DNA of 64,000 nucleotides from Streptomyces solicavernae (GCF_029968095.1 NZ_JASCIR010000001.1:186001-250000), one strand, 5' to 3'; numbered from the stretch's first letter, positions 8,523-18,459 are shown. Numbers and translations: made by a program. The notes: generated from the sequence alone by a model not told the origin.

Positions 8523-9289
8523 GGCCTGCCCGAGCTCGCCGACCAGTGGAAGAGCGTCATGCCCACGCTGGTGGCCAGGTTGTAGCTCGACACCTGGGGG
8601 CGCATCGGCAGGGCGATCAACGCGTCGGCCCGCTCCCGCAGTTCGGAGGAGAGCCCGGTGCGCTCCGAGCCGAAGGCGAGCAGCGCGTCGTCGGGCAGGG
8701 TGACCGACCTGATGTCCTGGCCCTCGGGGTCGAGCGCGTACAGCGGCCCCGCGGGCAGCTCGTCGGCCCTGAGGCGTTCCACGGCCGTCGCGTAGTGCAG
8801 TCCCGCCGCGCCCCGGACGACGGTCGGGTGCCAGGGGTCGAGGGAGCCCGTGGTGACGACGCCGGTGGCGCCGAAGCCCGCGGCCAGGCGGATCACCGCG
8901 CCCGCGTTGCCGAGGTTGCGCGGGTTGTCGAGGACCACGGCGGGCGCCGAACGCGGCCGTCGTGCGAGCAGAGCGAGTTGTGCGGCCCGGTCCGGGCGCA
9001 GCGCGAGCGCGGCGATACCGGTGGGGTGGGACCGCGGCACGAGCCCGCTCAGGGCTTCGGCCGGGACCTCCACAGCGAGCTCGGCGATGCGGTCGCGGAC
9101 ATCGGGGGCCAGCTCGTCAGCGAGGGCCAGGGCCGCGTCCTTGCCGACGGTCAGCACGGCCGGGATGGTGGCGCCGAATCGCAGGGCGTGCTTGAGGGCG
9201 TGGAATCCGTCGAGCAGGACGGCCGTCTCGCTCAGCACCCGCCAGCGGCGCACAGCCCCGTCCACATCCACGTCCACCGCACCACTCAT
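8510..9289 (-). CDS. TrmH/SpoU-family RNA methyltransferase
   Basis: 259 aa. An N-terminal substrate-binding part is followed by a SpoU methyltransferase domain (about residues 115-255). Motif 1 is LDNPRNLGNAGAVIRLAAGF, motif 2 is LLAFGSERTGLSSELRERAD and motif 3 is LPMRPQVSSYNLATSVGMTL. It is a SAM-dependent 2'-O-methyltransferase of rRNA or tRNA with a trefoil knot; the exact target is unknown. I start at the ATG of MSGAVDVDVDG because sequence upstream is low complexity. It follows the HTTM gene by only about 20 bases. Confidence 0.85.
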   Translation of the reverse strand: MSGAVDVDVDGAVRRWRVLSETAVLLDGFHALKHALRFGATIPAVLTVGKDAALALADELAPDVRDRIAELAVEVPAEALSGLVPRSHPTGIAALALRPDRAAQLALLARRPRSAPAVVLDNPRNLGNAGAVIRLAAGFGATGVVTTGSLDPWHPTVVRGAAGLHYATAVERLRADELPAGPLYALDPEGQDIRSVTLPDDALLAFGSERTGLSSELRERADALIALPMRPQVSSYNLATSVGMTLFHWSASSGRPAPM

Positions 9290-9308
9290 GCCGAGCAGCC
9301 TACGTGGG

Positions 9309-10754
9309 CTACGGACGGGGCCGCTCGGGAGCCGAGGGCGCGGGGTTGGGCTCGGGCTGGGGCATGGGCTCGGGCTCGCTGTTGGGCTCGGGCCCGCTGT
9401 TGGGCTCGGGATTGGGGTTGGGCTCGGGCTGGAGCTCGGGCTGGAGCTCGGGCGCACCTGTCCCGTACGGCTCGGGCGCGCCCGCACCCGTACGTGCTTC
9501 CGGAACCGGACCCGTACCACCCGTATCCGCACCCGTACCACCCGTATCCGCACCCGCCTCGGACCGCTGTTCCGGGACGCCGCGCGTGCGCGTGAACACG
9601 GCGCCACGCGCGCGTGCGGCCCGGTTCCCGATGCGGCGCAGGAACGTGGTGGGCAGGAAGACCGCGTCGGCCGCGATCATCGCGAGCGAGAAGAAGGGCA
9701 GTCCGAGCAGCACGGCGATCACGGCGTGCTCGATCATCATGGCCGCCAACAGCACGTTCTTGACGCGGCGGTTGAAGAGCGTGAACGGGAAAGCGACCTG
9801 TACGACGACCGTCCCGTAGGTGATCAGCATGATCGCGGTGCCCTGCGTGGAAAGCAGCTGAGAGAGGGCGGGCCAGGGGGAGAAGTAGTCGAGGTGCAGC
9901 GGGTAGTAGACGGCGGTGCCGTCCTGCCAGCGGCTGCCCTGGATCTTGTACCAGCCGGCCGTCGCGTAGATCAGGCAGGCCTCGGCCATGATCACGAACA
10001 GGGCGGTGTTGTGCAGGAGGTTGGTGACGACGTCGCAGAGGGCGCGCAGCTGTGAGCCGGGGGCCTGGCGCCCGAGCAGCCACCACAGGCCGTGCGCCAG
10101 CCACATCGTCCAGAAGATCAGCGCCCATCCCCAGCCGAGCTGCCCCAGGAACGTCACCACGGCGAGGGAGAGCCCCAGGATCCACCACAGAACCGGCCCT
10201 ACCCGGTCCGGATCCGCCTCCGCGGCCTCCTCTCCCAGCTCGTGAAAACCGCCTCCACGCGCGCGTGCCGCACGAGCCGCCCGCCGCGCGTCGAGCGACC
10301 AGACCTGGCCGCAGCGCGTCAGGACCAGGTACATCGCCATGAGGTGGATGACGTTGTCCCCGCCGTCGCCGACGAACACGCTGCGGTTGAGAACCGACAG
10401 CGCGCCCACCATGAACAGCACGGACATCGTGCGCGTGCGCCAGCCCAGCATCAGCAGCACGCTCGAAAGGACCGCCAGGCCGTAGACGCACTCGAACCAG
10501 ACGCGGCCGTCGTTCCACATCAGTGCCGTGAACGCCTGGTTGTCGAGGATCAGCCGGTTCGCGAGCTCCCAGCTCCAGGGCCCCTGCGGCCCGTACAGCT
10601 CGTGCCGGTGGGGGAACTCGCGCAGCAGGAAGAGCAGCCAGGTCACCGAGAAGCCGATCCGGACCACGGCCGTCTGGTACGGGCCGAGCGCCGCGGAGGT
10701 GATCCGGCCGATGCCGCGGGAGAGCGCGCCGGCCGGGCGGTCGAGGCGGTTCAC
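9309..10754 (-). CDS. HTTM-domain multi-pass membrane protein with Pro/Glu/Asn-rich tail
   Basis: 481 aa. An HTTM domain (horizontally transferred transmembrane, related to vitamin K-dependent gamma-carboxylase) spans about residues 15-370 with several membrane helices, including VVRIGFSVTWLLFLLREFP and ALIFWTMWLAHGLWWLLG. The last ~100 residues are repetitive, with GADTGGTG repeats and a PEPNPNPEPNS-like tail. The GTG start overlaps the stop of the DUF5819 gene (GTGA). HTTM plus DUF5819 pairs recur in actinobacteria; biochemical function is unknown. Confidence 0.82.
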   Translation of the reverse strand: MNRLDRPAGALSRGIGRITSAALGPYQTAVVRIGFSVTWLLFLLREFPHRHELYGPQGPWSWELANRLILDNQAFTALMWNDGRVWFECVYGLAVLSSVLLMLGWRTRTMSVLFMVGALSVLNRSVFVGDGGDNVIHLMAMYLVLTRCGQVWSLDARRAARAARARGGGFHELGEEAAEADPDRVGPVLWWILGLSLAVVTFLGQLGWGWALIFWTMWLAHGLWWLLGRQAPGSQLRALCDVVTNLLHNTALFVIMAEACLIYATAGWYKIQGSRWQDGTAVYYPLHLDYFSPWPALSQLLSTQGTAIMLITYGTVVVQVAFPFTLFNRRVKNVLLAAMMIEHAVIAVLLGLPFFSLAMIAADAVFLPTTFLRRIGNRAARARGAVFTRTRGVPEQRSEAGADTGGTGADTGGTGPVPEARTGAGAPEPYGTGAPELQPELQPEPNPNPEPNSGPEPNSEPEPMPQPEPNPAPSAPERPRP

Positions 10755-11524
10755 CGGTCACGTACCTCCATGTCCTGGGACGTGACGTTCCACCACGGCA
10801 GCAGACGGATCACGGGCTTCGGGTCGAGCTTCTCGCCGCTCCACGAGGGCGGCTGGACATTCGTGGTCACCGATCTGACCTGCACGCGCAGCAGGCCGTC
10901 CGCGGCCCGCGCGGGCTCCTCGCGGCCGATGCGCAGCACCGCGATCCGGCGCAGGTACTCCTCGGAGAGTTCGCCGCGCATGCCGTTCGGCCGGTTCTGG
11001 GTGTCGTGCGTGGACGTGTAGTAGTCCCAGGCGCGGCGCAGCTGGTTCTGGTCGGTGTGGCTGGGCAGCAGGTTGCCGTCGATGGCCGCGCCGTCCTGGG
11101 CGGACAGGCTGTGCCACTCGGTGTGCCGGACGCCGCCGTCCTCGGTGCGGAACTGGGCTCTGGCCTCGACGGCGATGTTCTGCTGCAGCGGGTTGGGGGC
11201 GAACAGCTTCCAGTTCTGCTCGAACTCGGGGTAGACCCAGTCGTCGACGGCCTCGCCGTGCTGCTTCGACACCGTGTTGGCCGGGGCCACGTGCAGAAAG
11301 ATCATTGCGAGGTGTACGCAGGCCACGAGCGCGACGACGGCCAGGGCGAGGGCCGCGGCGATCCGGTACGGCGGCGAGAGCGCGGCGATTCCGGTGCGAG
11401 GCGGGGGTGCTGCGCTGCCGGTGCGAGGGGGCTCGGCGGTGCCGGTGCGAGGGGGCTCGGCGGTGCCGGTGCGAGGTGCGGGCGGCGGTTCACCGGCGTC
11501 ACGGCCCTGCTCGTACCCGTCCAT
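10751..11524 (-). CDS. DUF5819 family membrane-anchored protein
   Basis: 257 aa from the chosen ATG, or 271 aa from an upstream GTG at 11566. I prefer the ATG because GGGAG lies about 8 bases before it. A Pro/Thr-rich N-terminus with repeated PPRTGTAE units is followed by one membrane helix (about 56-78, IAAALALAVVALVACVHLA). An extracytoplasmic DUF5819 domain follows (EFEQNWKLFAPNPLQQNI, WDYYTSTHDT). Coupled to the HTTM gene downstream; the pair may form one membrane unit of unknown role. A DnaA box (11606-11614) and the paaA operator lie upstream. Confidence 0.8.
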   Translation of the reverse strand: MDGYEQGRDAGEPPPAPRTGTAEPPRTGTAEPPRTGSAAPPPRTGIAALSPPYRIAAALALAVVALVACVHLAMIFLHVAPANTVSKQHGEAVDDWVYPEFEQNWKLFAPNPLQQNIAVEARAQFRTEDGGVRHTEWHSLSAQDGAAIDGNLLPSHTDQNQLRRAWDYYTSTHDTQNRPNGMRGELSEEYLRRIAVLRIGREEPARAADGLLRVQVRSVTTNVQPPSWSGEKLDPKPVIRLLPWWNVTSQDMEVRDR

Positions 11525-11659
11525 CGCGCCCGCTCCCGTCCCCGCCCGCTGCTTCGCCCTCGGCACGGTACTCAGGCGAAGTGGCCACGCCCAGCAGCCG
11601 TGAGGTTATCCACAGGGTTGACACGGTACGGCCGCCGGTCCCACCATTGAAATCGACGG

Positions 11660-11673
11660 ACCGAACGATCGGT
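11660..11673. promoter_or_regulatory. PaaR-type operator upstream of paaABCDE
   Basis: ACCGAACGATCGGT is the exact reverse complement of the palindrome before paaN, which supports one regulator acting at both. It lies 67 bp before the paaA start and 46 bp downstream of a perfect TTATCCACA at 11606-11614. Confidence 0.75.
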
Positions 11674-11740
11674 CGGGCGATTGATCAAGGTGGCGGACCA
11701 CCCGCCACGCATCAGGGACGGCAGGAAAAGGGGGCCTGGC

Positions 11741-12789
<1,049 letters not shown>

Positions 12790-12793
<4 letters not shown>

Positions 12794-13080
12794 CCGAATC
12801 GACCGACTGGCCGCTCTGGGAGGTCTTCGTCCGTTCCCGCCGCGGCCTCTCCCACACCCACGCCGGCAGCCTGCACGCCCCCGACGCACAGATGGCGCTG
12901 CGCAACGCCCGCGACCTCTACACCCGCCGCAACGAAGGCGTGTCCCTCTGGGTCGTGCCCTCGACCGCGATCACCGCCTCGTCCCCGGACGAGAAGGACT
13001 CGTTCTTTGAACCCGCGGGAGACAAGCCGTACCGCCACCCGACGTTCTACGAGATCCCGGAAGGAGTGAAGCACCTGTGA
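12790..13080 (+). CDS. paaB: 1,2-phenylacetyl-CoA epoxidase subunit PaaB
   Basis: 96 aa, the normal size for this small non-catalytic subunit, which bridges PaaAC heterodimers. Typical stretches are [36 protein letters not shown] and [13 protein letters not shown] overlap with paaA and GTGA overlap with paaC imply tightly coupled translation. Confidence 0.95.
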
Positions 13081-13898
13081 CCGCACCCACCGGCACCCAC
13101 CGGACGGACGCATCCGCGCCCCCCTCCGCCGGCGCCCCCACCCCCGAAGCCGCGAGCAGCACCACCGCCACGGACCCCGCGATCTCCGCGGCGGCCCTCG
13201 CCCTCGGCGACGACGCCCTGGTGCTCTCGCACCGGCTGGGGGAGTGGGCCGGCCACGCACCCGTCCTCGAAGAGGAAGTCGCCCTGGCCAACATCGCCCT
13301 CGACCTCCTCGGCCAGGCCCGCATCCTGCTCTCCCAGGTCGGCGACGAGGACGAGCTCGCCTACCTCCGTGAGGAACGCGCCTTCCGCAACCTCCAACTC
13401 GTCGAGCAGCCCGGCGGCGACTTCGCCCACACCATCGCGCGCCAGCTGTACTTCTCCACCTACCAGGCCCTCCTCTACGCGGAGCTGGCCCGCACCGAAG
13501 GCCCCTTCACCGCCCTGGCGGCCAAAGCCGTCAAGGAGGTCGACTACCACCGCGACCACGCCGAGCAGTGGACCCTCCGCCTCGGCGACGGCACCGTGGA
13601 GAGCCACACCCGCATGCAACGCGCGGTGGACGCGCTGTGGCGGTACACCGGCGAGATGTTCCAGCCCATCGACGGCATCACCGCCACCCACGGCATCAAC
13701 TGGACTGCGCTGCAGGAGCTTTGGGACACCTCCATCGGTGAGACCCTGCGTGGCGCCACTCTCACCGTCCCCGAGACGCCCCGGTCCGACGGCTGGACCG
13801 CGGGCGGCGGCCGCCAGGGCCTGCACACCGAACCCTTCGGCCGCATGCTCGCCGAGATGCAGCATCTGCACCGCAGCCACCCGGGGGCGACATGGTGA
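13077..13898 (+). CDS. paaC: 1,2-phenylacetyl-CoA epoxidase subunit PaaC
   Basis: 273 aa. Ferritin-like structural partner of PaaA. A low-complexity N-terminal extension (residues 1-35) precedes the family core: LGEWAGHAPVLEEEVALANI, ALDLLGQARILL, and KEVDYHRDHAEQW. It starts with GTG inside the end of paaB and overlaps the paaD start by seven bases. Confidence 0.94.
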   Translation: MTAPTGTHRTDASAPPSAGAPTPEAASSTTATDPAISAAALALGDDALVLSHRLGEWAGHAPVLEEEVALANIALDLLGQARILLSQVGDEDELAYLREERAFRNLQLVEQPGGDFAHTIARQLYFSTYQALLYAELARTEGPFTALAAKAVKEVDYHRDHAEQWTLRLGDGTVESHTRMQRAVDALWRYTGEMFQPIDGITATHGINWTALQELWDTSIGETLRGATLTVPETPRSDGWTAGGGRQGLHTEPFGRMLAEMQHLHRSHPGATW

Positions 13899-14395
13899 CC
13901 ACCCCAGTCGAGTCCCGCCTCGAAGAACACCTCAAGGAACTGGCCGGCTCGGTCCCCGACCCCGAACTGCCCATGATCACCCTCGCGGAACTGGGTGTGG
14001 TGCGCGGCGTCCACATCACCGGCCCCGGCAGCGTCGAGGTGGAGCTGACCCCCACCTACACCGGCTGCCCCGCCGTGGAGACCATGACCGCGGACATAGA
14101 GACGGTGCTGCACGAGCACGGCATGCCCGAGGTCAGCGTCCGCCGGGTCCTCACCCCTGCCTGGTCCACGGACGACATCACCGACGAAGGCCGCCGCAAA
14201 CTCGCCGCGTCCGGCATCGCCCCGCCACGCCCCGGCGCCACGCACGGGCCCGTCCCTCTCACCCTTGCCGTGCGCTGCCCGCACTGCGGCTCCACCGACA
14301 CCGAACTGCTCAGCCGCTTCTCCTCCACCGCCTGCAAGGCACTGCGCCGCTGCGTCGCTTGCCGCGAACCCTTCGACCACTTCAAGGAGTTGTGA
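13892..14395 (+). CDS. paaD: phenylacetate degradation protein PaaD (MIP18-like, Fe-S maturation)
   Basis: 167 aa. The N-terminal MIP18/DUF59 domain (about 5-100) carries DPELPMITLAELGVVRGV and TPTYTGCPAVETM. The C-terminal zinc-ribbon-like part has CPHC, a lone Cys and CVAC. PaaD is thought to assist iron-sulfur or di-iron maturation of the epoxidase. Its stop overlaps the paaE start (TGATG). Confidence 0.93.
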   Translation: MVTTPVESRLEEHLKELAGSVPDPELPMITLAELGVVRGVHITGPGSVEVELTPTYTGCPAVETMTADIETVLHEHGMPEVSVRRVLTPAWSTDDITDEGRRKLAASGIAPPRPGATHGPVPLTLAVRCPHCGSTDTELLSRFSSTACKALRRCVACREPFDHFKEL

Positions 14396-15483
14396 TGGCA
14401 GGCAAGCCGGGCACCCTGGCCCGCTTCCACCCGCTCCGCGTCGCAGCGGTCGACCGGCTCACGGACGACGCCGTGGCCCTGACCTTCGACGTACCCGCCG
14501 AGCTCCGCGCCGAATACCGGTTCGCACCCGGCCAGCACCTCGCCCTGCGCCGCGAGGTGGACGGCACGGAGATCCGCCGCACCTACTCCGTGTGCTCCCC
14601 CGCCCTCGAACCGGACGGCCCAGAACAGCTGCGGGTCGGGGTGCGCATGGTCGAAGGCGGCGCGTTCTCCCCGTACGCCCACAAGGAGATCGCCGTCGAT
14701 GACGTACTGGAGGTGATGACACCGGCCGGGCGGTTCACCCTCGAACCGCGGCCCGGGCACTACGCCGCGATCGTCGGCGGCAGCGGCATCACCCCGGTGC
14801 TCTCCATCGTCGCGACGCTCCTCGCCCGCGAACCGAGCGCCCGGTTCTGCCTGATACGCAGCGACCGCACCGCCGCCTCGACGATGTTCCTGGAGGAGGT
14901 GGCCGACCTCAAGGACCGCTATCCGACACGGTTCCAGCTCGTCACGGTCTTCTCCAGAGAGGACCAGCAGGCAGGCGTGGTGACGGGCCGGCTCGACGAG
15001 GAACGCCTCACCGAGCTGCTGCCCGCGCTGCTGCCCGTCGAGGACATCGCCGGCTGGTTCCTCTGCGGCCCCTTCGGCCTGGTCCAGGGCACCGAACGCG
15101 CTCTGCGCTCCCTCGGCGTAGGCAGAGCCCGGATCCACGAGGAGATCTTCCACGTCGACAACGGCGCCCCGGCGCCCACAGCCACCGCACCCGCACCCGC
15201 ACCCGCGCACAGCACGGTGACCGCGACCCTCGACGGCCGCTCCGGCACCTGGCCCGTGCAGGACGGCGAAGCCCTGCTGGACACGGTGCTGCGCAACCGA
15301 GCGGACGCGCCGTACGCCTGCAAGGGCGGCGTCTGTGGCACCTGCCGGGCGTTCCTGGTCGCGGGAGAGGTACGCATGGACCGCAACTTCGCCCTCGAAC
15401 CGGAGGAGACAGAGGCGGGCTATGTCCTCGCCTGCCAGTCCCATCCGGCCACGGAGAAGGTGGAGTTGGACTTCGACCGCTGA
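14395..15483 (+). CDS. paaE: phenylacetyl-CoA epoxidase reductase PaaE
   Basis: 362 aa. An FAD-binding ferredoxin-reductase domain (RRTYSVCSP at about 60-68) and an NAD domain (GGSGITPVLSIVATLLAR) are followed by a Pro/Ala linker. A C-terminal plant-type 2Fe-2S ferredoxin domain has CKGGVCGTC and a later Cys in VLACQSHP. It passes electrons from NADPH to the PaaA di-iron centre. Last gene of the operon. Confidence 0.95.
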   Translation: MAGKPGTLARFHPLRVAAVDRLTDDAVALTFDVPAELRAEYRFAPGQHLALRREVDGTEIRRTYSVCSPALEPDGPEQLRVGVRMVEGGAFSPYAHKEIAVDDVLEVMTPAGRFTLEPRPGHYAAIVGGSGITPVLSIVATLLAREPSARFCLIRSDRTAASTMFLEEVADLKDRYPTRFQLVTVFSREDQQAGVVTGRLDEERLTELLPALLPVEDIAGWFLCGPFGLVQGTERALRSLGVGRARIHEEIFHVDNGAPAPTATAPAPAPAHSTVTATLDGRSGTWPVQDGEALLDTVLRNRADAPYACKGGVCGTCRAFLVAGEVRMDRNFALEPEETEAGYVLACQSHPATEKVELDFDR

Positions 15484-15490
15484 CCGACAC

Positions 15491-15556
15491 AGAGCGGACC
15501 CAGAGCCGACGCAGAGCCGACGCAGAGCCGACGCAGAGCGGACGCAGAGCGGACGC
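15491..15556. repeat. six tandem 11-bp repeats after paaE
   Basis: Unit AGAGCSGACGC repeats six times without gaps immediately after the paaE stop. The array lies just upstream of the KstR-type box of the next gene. Confidence 0.8.
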
Positions 15557-15583
15557 AGGAGCCTCGGCTCCCTTCCCTTCCCC

Positions 15584-15597
15584 TAGAACCTGTTCTA
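15584..15597. promoter_or_regulatory. KstR-type operator before an acyl-CoA dehydrogenase gene
   Basis: TAGAACCTGTTCTA is a perfect 14-bp palindrome that fits the KstR consensus TNNAACNNGTTNNA known from cholesterol-catabolism promoters of actinobacteria. It is 78 bp upstream of the GTG start. No kstR gene is in this window. Confidence 0.6.
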
Positions 15598-15674
15598 TCT
15601 TGACGACCCGTCAGATCAGGGTGGGCAGCCAGCCCGGACCCACAGGACAGCACCGAAGCCGGGGAGGACAGGCA

Positions 15675-16814
15675 GTGGACTTCACCTTCACCGAAGAACA
15701 ACAAGCGGCCGTCGAGGCAGCCAAAGCCGTCTTCGCCGACACCCCACCCGACGCCGTACCCAGCCCTGCCCTCACCAGCAGAGCCGTCGCCGACGACTTC
15801 GACCGCACCCTGTGGAACACCCTGGCCCAGTCCGACCTGCTGGGCCTGCTCATCGACCCGGAACACAACGGCGCAGGCCTCGACGCCATCGCCCTGTGCC
15901 TGGTACTGCGCGAGTCCGCCAAGGTCGTCGCCCGCATCCCCCTCCTGGAGAACAGCGCCGCCACCCACGCCATACAAGCCCACGGCAGCACCGAATTGAA
16001 GCAACGCACCCTGCCCGCTTCGGCCCGCGGCGAACTCATCCTCACCGTCGCCGCCAACGGCCGCACCGGACACGACCCCGCCGAACTCGCCGTCACCGCA
16101 CGCCAAGACCCGAACGACCACAGCTGGACCCTCGACGGCACCCAAACAGCAGTGCCCTGGGCACACAATGCCGACCTGATCATGGTGCCAGCCCACACCC
16201 CCGAGGGCCGCACCGTGCTGGCCGCCGTCCACCGCACCCAGGACGGTCTCACCCTCGCCGACCAGTACTCCACCAACGGCGAACGCCTCGGCGAGCTCCA
16301 TCTCGACTCCGCCCGCATCCCCGCCACGGACGTCATCGACAGCGAAGACGCCTGGAACCAGCTGCGCAACCTCCTCACCACCGGAACCTGCGCACTCGCC
16401 CTCGGCCTAGGCGAAGCAGTCCTCGCCATGTCCAGCGACTACACCAGCAAACGAGAACAATTCGGCCACCCCGTGGCCACCTTCCAGGCCGTGGCCGTGC
16501 AGGCAGCCGACCGCTACATCGACCTGCGCGCCATGGAAGTCACCCTGTGGCAGGCCGCCTGGCGCATCACGACCGCAACCGACGGCGCGCTCCCCGCCAC
16601 CGGCGATGTGGCAGTCGCCAAGATCTGGGCCTCCGACGGCGTACGACGCGTCGTACAGACCGCCCAACACCTGCACGGCGGCTTCGGCGCCGACACCGAC
16701 TACCCGCTGCACCGCTACCACGCCTGGGCCAAACACCTGGAACTGTCCCTCGGCCCCGCAGCAGCCCACGAGGAAACCCTGGGCACCCTGCTCGCCGCCC
16801 ACAGCCTCAGCTGA
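15675..16814 (+). CDS. acyl-CoA dehydrogenase (FadE type)
   Basis: 379 aa. N-terminal, middle and C-terminal acyl-CoA dehydrogenase domains are recognisable (VDFTFTEEQQAA, a weak central beta region, and QTAQHLHGGFGADTDYPLHR). A GTG with GGGGAGGACAGGCA before it is the best start; in-frame sequence upstream runs through the promoter. The KstR-type box suggests a sterol or long-chain role, perhaps as one subunit of a heteromeric FadE pair, but no partner is adjacent. The end of the gene runs into a 32-bp repeat array. Confidence 0.82.
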   Translation: MDFTFTEEQQAAVEAAKAVFADTPPDAVPSPALTSRAVADDFDRTLWNTLAQSDLLGLLIDPEHNGAGLDAIALCLVLRESAKVVARIPLLENSAATHAIQAHGSTELKQRTLPASARGELILTVAANGRTGHDPAELAVTARQDPNDHSWTLDGTQTAVPWAHNADLIMVPAHTPEGRTVLAAVHRTQDGLTLADQYSTNGERLGELHLDSARIPATDVIDSEDAWNQLRNLLTTGTCALALGLGEAVLAMSSDYTSKREQFGHPVATFQAVAVQAADRYIDLRAMEVTLWQAAWRITTATDGALPATGDVAVAKIWASDGVRRVVQTAQHLHGGFGADTDYPLHRYHAWAKHLELSLGPAAAHEETLGTLLAAHSLS

Positions 16815-16901
16815 GACCGAGCACCCGGCAAAACAGCCACAGCTAAGGCCGAGCACCCGGCAAAACAGCCACAGCAGAGACCGAGCACGCGGCGAAGTAG
16901 A
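16810..16901. repeat. 2.8 copies of a 32-bp direct repeat at the 3' end of the acyl-CoA dehydrogenase gene
   Basis: Units begin at 16810, 16842 and 16873. The core GAGCACCCGGCAAAACAGCC is identical in the first two, and the third is partial and diverged. The first copy includes the stop codon. Nothing else is visible up to 16980. Confidence 0.7.
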
Positions 16902-16979
16902 GCACCTGGTGCAACAGAGCGCCTGGTGAAGCCGAAAAGCTGCCTCGCACCCTCGGCTCGACCTCCGGCCCAACCCCGC

Positions 16980-17324
16980 TCACACGACGGCGCCGGGCTG
17001 CCCCTCGTCATCCACGACGGGACGGCCCGCCACGGCCCACGCCTCCATGCCACCAGCCACGTTCACGGCATCGATGCCCTGCTGAGCGAGATACATCGTC
17101 ACCTGCGCGGACCGCCCACCCGACCGGCAGATCACATTGATCCGACCGTCCTGCGGCGCCGCCTCGACCAACTCCCCGTAACGCGCCACGAATTCACTCA
17201 TCGGAATGTGCAGCGCACCCTCCGCGTGACCGGCCTGCCACTCCGCGTCCTCACGGACATCGAGCAGAAAGTCACCGTCCGCGAGCTCAGTGACATCAAC
17301 CGTGGGCACAGATCCAAAAGCCAT
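16980..17324 (-). CDS. single-domain rhodanese-like protein
   Basis: 114 aa. One rhodanese domain: DFLLDVREDAEWQAGHAEGA (CH2A/CH2B regions) and the active-site loop ICRSGGRSAQV with its catalytic Cys. Probably a sulfur carrier or transferase in the cytosol; substrate unknown. Convergent with the acyl-CoA dehydrogenase and upstream of the J-domain-like gene's 3' end. Confidence 0.88.
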   Translation of the reverse strand: MAFGSVPTVDVTELADGDFLLDVREDAEWQAGHAEGALHIPMSEFVARYGELVEAAPQDGRINVICRSGGRSAQVTMYLAQQGIDAVNVAGGMEAWAVAGRPVVDDEGQPGAVV

Positions 17325-17400
17325 ACCCCGACGCTACCGGACCTTCCACCCACACACGACGGTGACCTCAACAGCACCAACAAGCCCCCAGCGCCCGAGC

Positions 17401-18213
17401 TCACCCGACGAGCCGCCCCAGCTCCGCCTCACGCTCAGCAACCTGCCCCAACAACCGGTCGGCGATCTCCTCAAGCAACCGGTCCGGATCATCCGGCGCC
17501 ATCCGCAGCATCGAGCCGATCGCACCATCCTCAAGATCCCGGGCGACCAGCGTCAGCATCTCCTTGCGCTGCGCCAGCCACTCAAGCCGCGCATACAGCT
17601 CCTCGCTCTTGCTCGGCCGGTCCGCCTCCGCCACCGGACCCGCGGCCCACTCCCCGGACAGCTCCGTCAGCTGAACCTCGTCGCCCCGGCCATACGCGGC
17701 ATTGACGCGAACCATGAACTCCTCGCGCCGCACCCGCTCCTTGTCATCCTGCGCCAGGTCGGGGTGCGCCTTGCGGACCAGCTCGCGGTAGAGCCTGCGC
17801 GCCTCGTCACTCGGCCGCACCCGCTCCGGAGACCGCACCGGCAACTCGGACAACATCGCCGAAGCCTCCGGCGACAGCCCGTCGGAATCCATCCACTCCT
17901 GGAACAGCTCCGCCACATCGGGCATCGGCATCACCCGGGCCCGCAGCTCCTGCGCCCGCCGCACATCCTCGGCATCCCCGGTACGCGCCGCACGCGCCTC
18001 GGCGATCTGCGCGTCCAGCTCTTCGAGCCGCGCGTACATCGGACCGAGCTTCTGGTGATGCAGCCGAGAGAAGTTCTCCACCTCGACCCGGAACGTCTCC
18101 ACCGCGATCTCGAACTCGATCAATGCCTGCTCGGCAACCCGCACCGCCTGCTCAAGCCTGGCCTCGGGCCGCTCGTCATCGGGCCGGTTCGCCGCGTCCT
18201 CCGGGTTCGTCAC
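17401..18213 (-). CDS. J-domain-like cytosolic protein
   Basis: 270 aa. A coiled-coil-rich N-terminal half (about 20-110) precedes a J-like motif with the HPD tripeptide (RRLYRELVRKAHPDLAQDD, about 145-165). A charged helical tail ends in RLLGQVAEREAEL. J domains stimulate Hsp70 ATPase, but here the domain is central and short, so a co-chaperone role is tentative. I start at the GTG of VTNPEDAANRP; sequence upstream is low complexity. Confidence 0.7.
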   Translation of the reverse strand: MTNPEDAANRPDDERPEARLEQAVRVAEQALIEFEIAVETFRVEVENFSRLHHQKLGPMYARLEELDAQIAEARAARTGDAEDVRRAQELRARVMPMPDVAELFQEWMDSDGLSPEASAMLSELPVRSPERVRPSDEARRLYRELVRKAHPDLAQDDKERVRREEFMVRVNAAYGRGDEVQLTELSGEWAAGPVAEADRPSKSEELYARLEWLAQRKEMLTLVARDLEDGAIGSMLRMAPDDPDRLLEEIADRLLGQVAEREAELGRLVG

Positions 18214-18311
18214 CTGACCAGCGTACGGCCCTGGGGGGCGGGCCCTCACTCCCCACTTCCGGGAGGGGCCCCTCCCCCTCCCCTCCCTCCCCACCCCGCC
18301 CCGCATCACCC

Positions 18312-18381
18312 CACGCGCCTCAATCCACGCGCCTCAATCCATGCACCACAATCCATGCACCACAATCCATGCACCAAACCC
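18312..18381. repeat. five tandem 14-bp repeats
   Basis: Five contiguous 14-bp units (two CACGCGCCTCAATC, two CATGCACCACAATC and a diverged CATGCACCAAACCC) lie in the 246-base gap between the DUF2252 gene and the J-like gene. The surrounding strand is C-rich and G-poor. Confidence 0.75.
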
Positions 18382-18459
18382 ACGCACCTCACCCTCCGAG
18401 CCCCACGCACCTCGCCCTCCAAGCCAGGCTCCCCAACGCCCCCGTCCCCCAAGCCGCCC

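Noticed and set aside
16810..16901. CRISPR-like direct repeats
   Set aside because: Units are contiguous with no spacers, and no cas genes occur.
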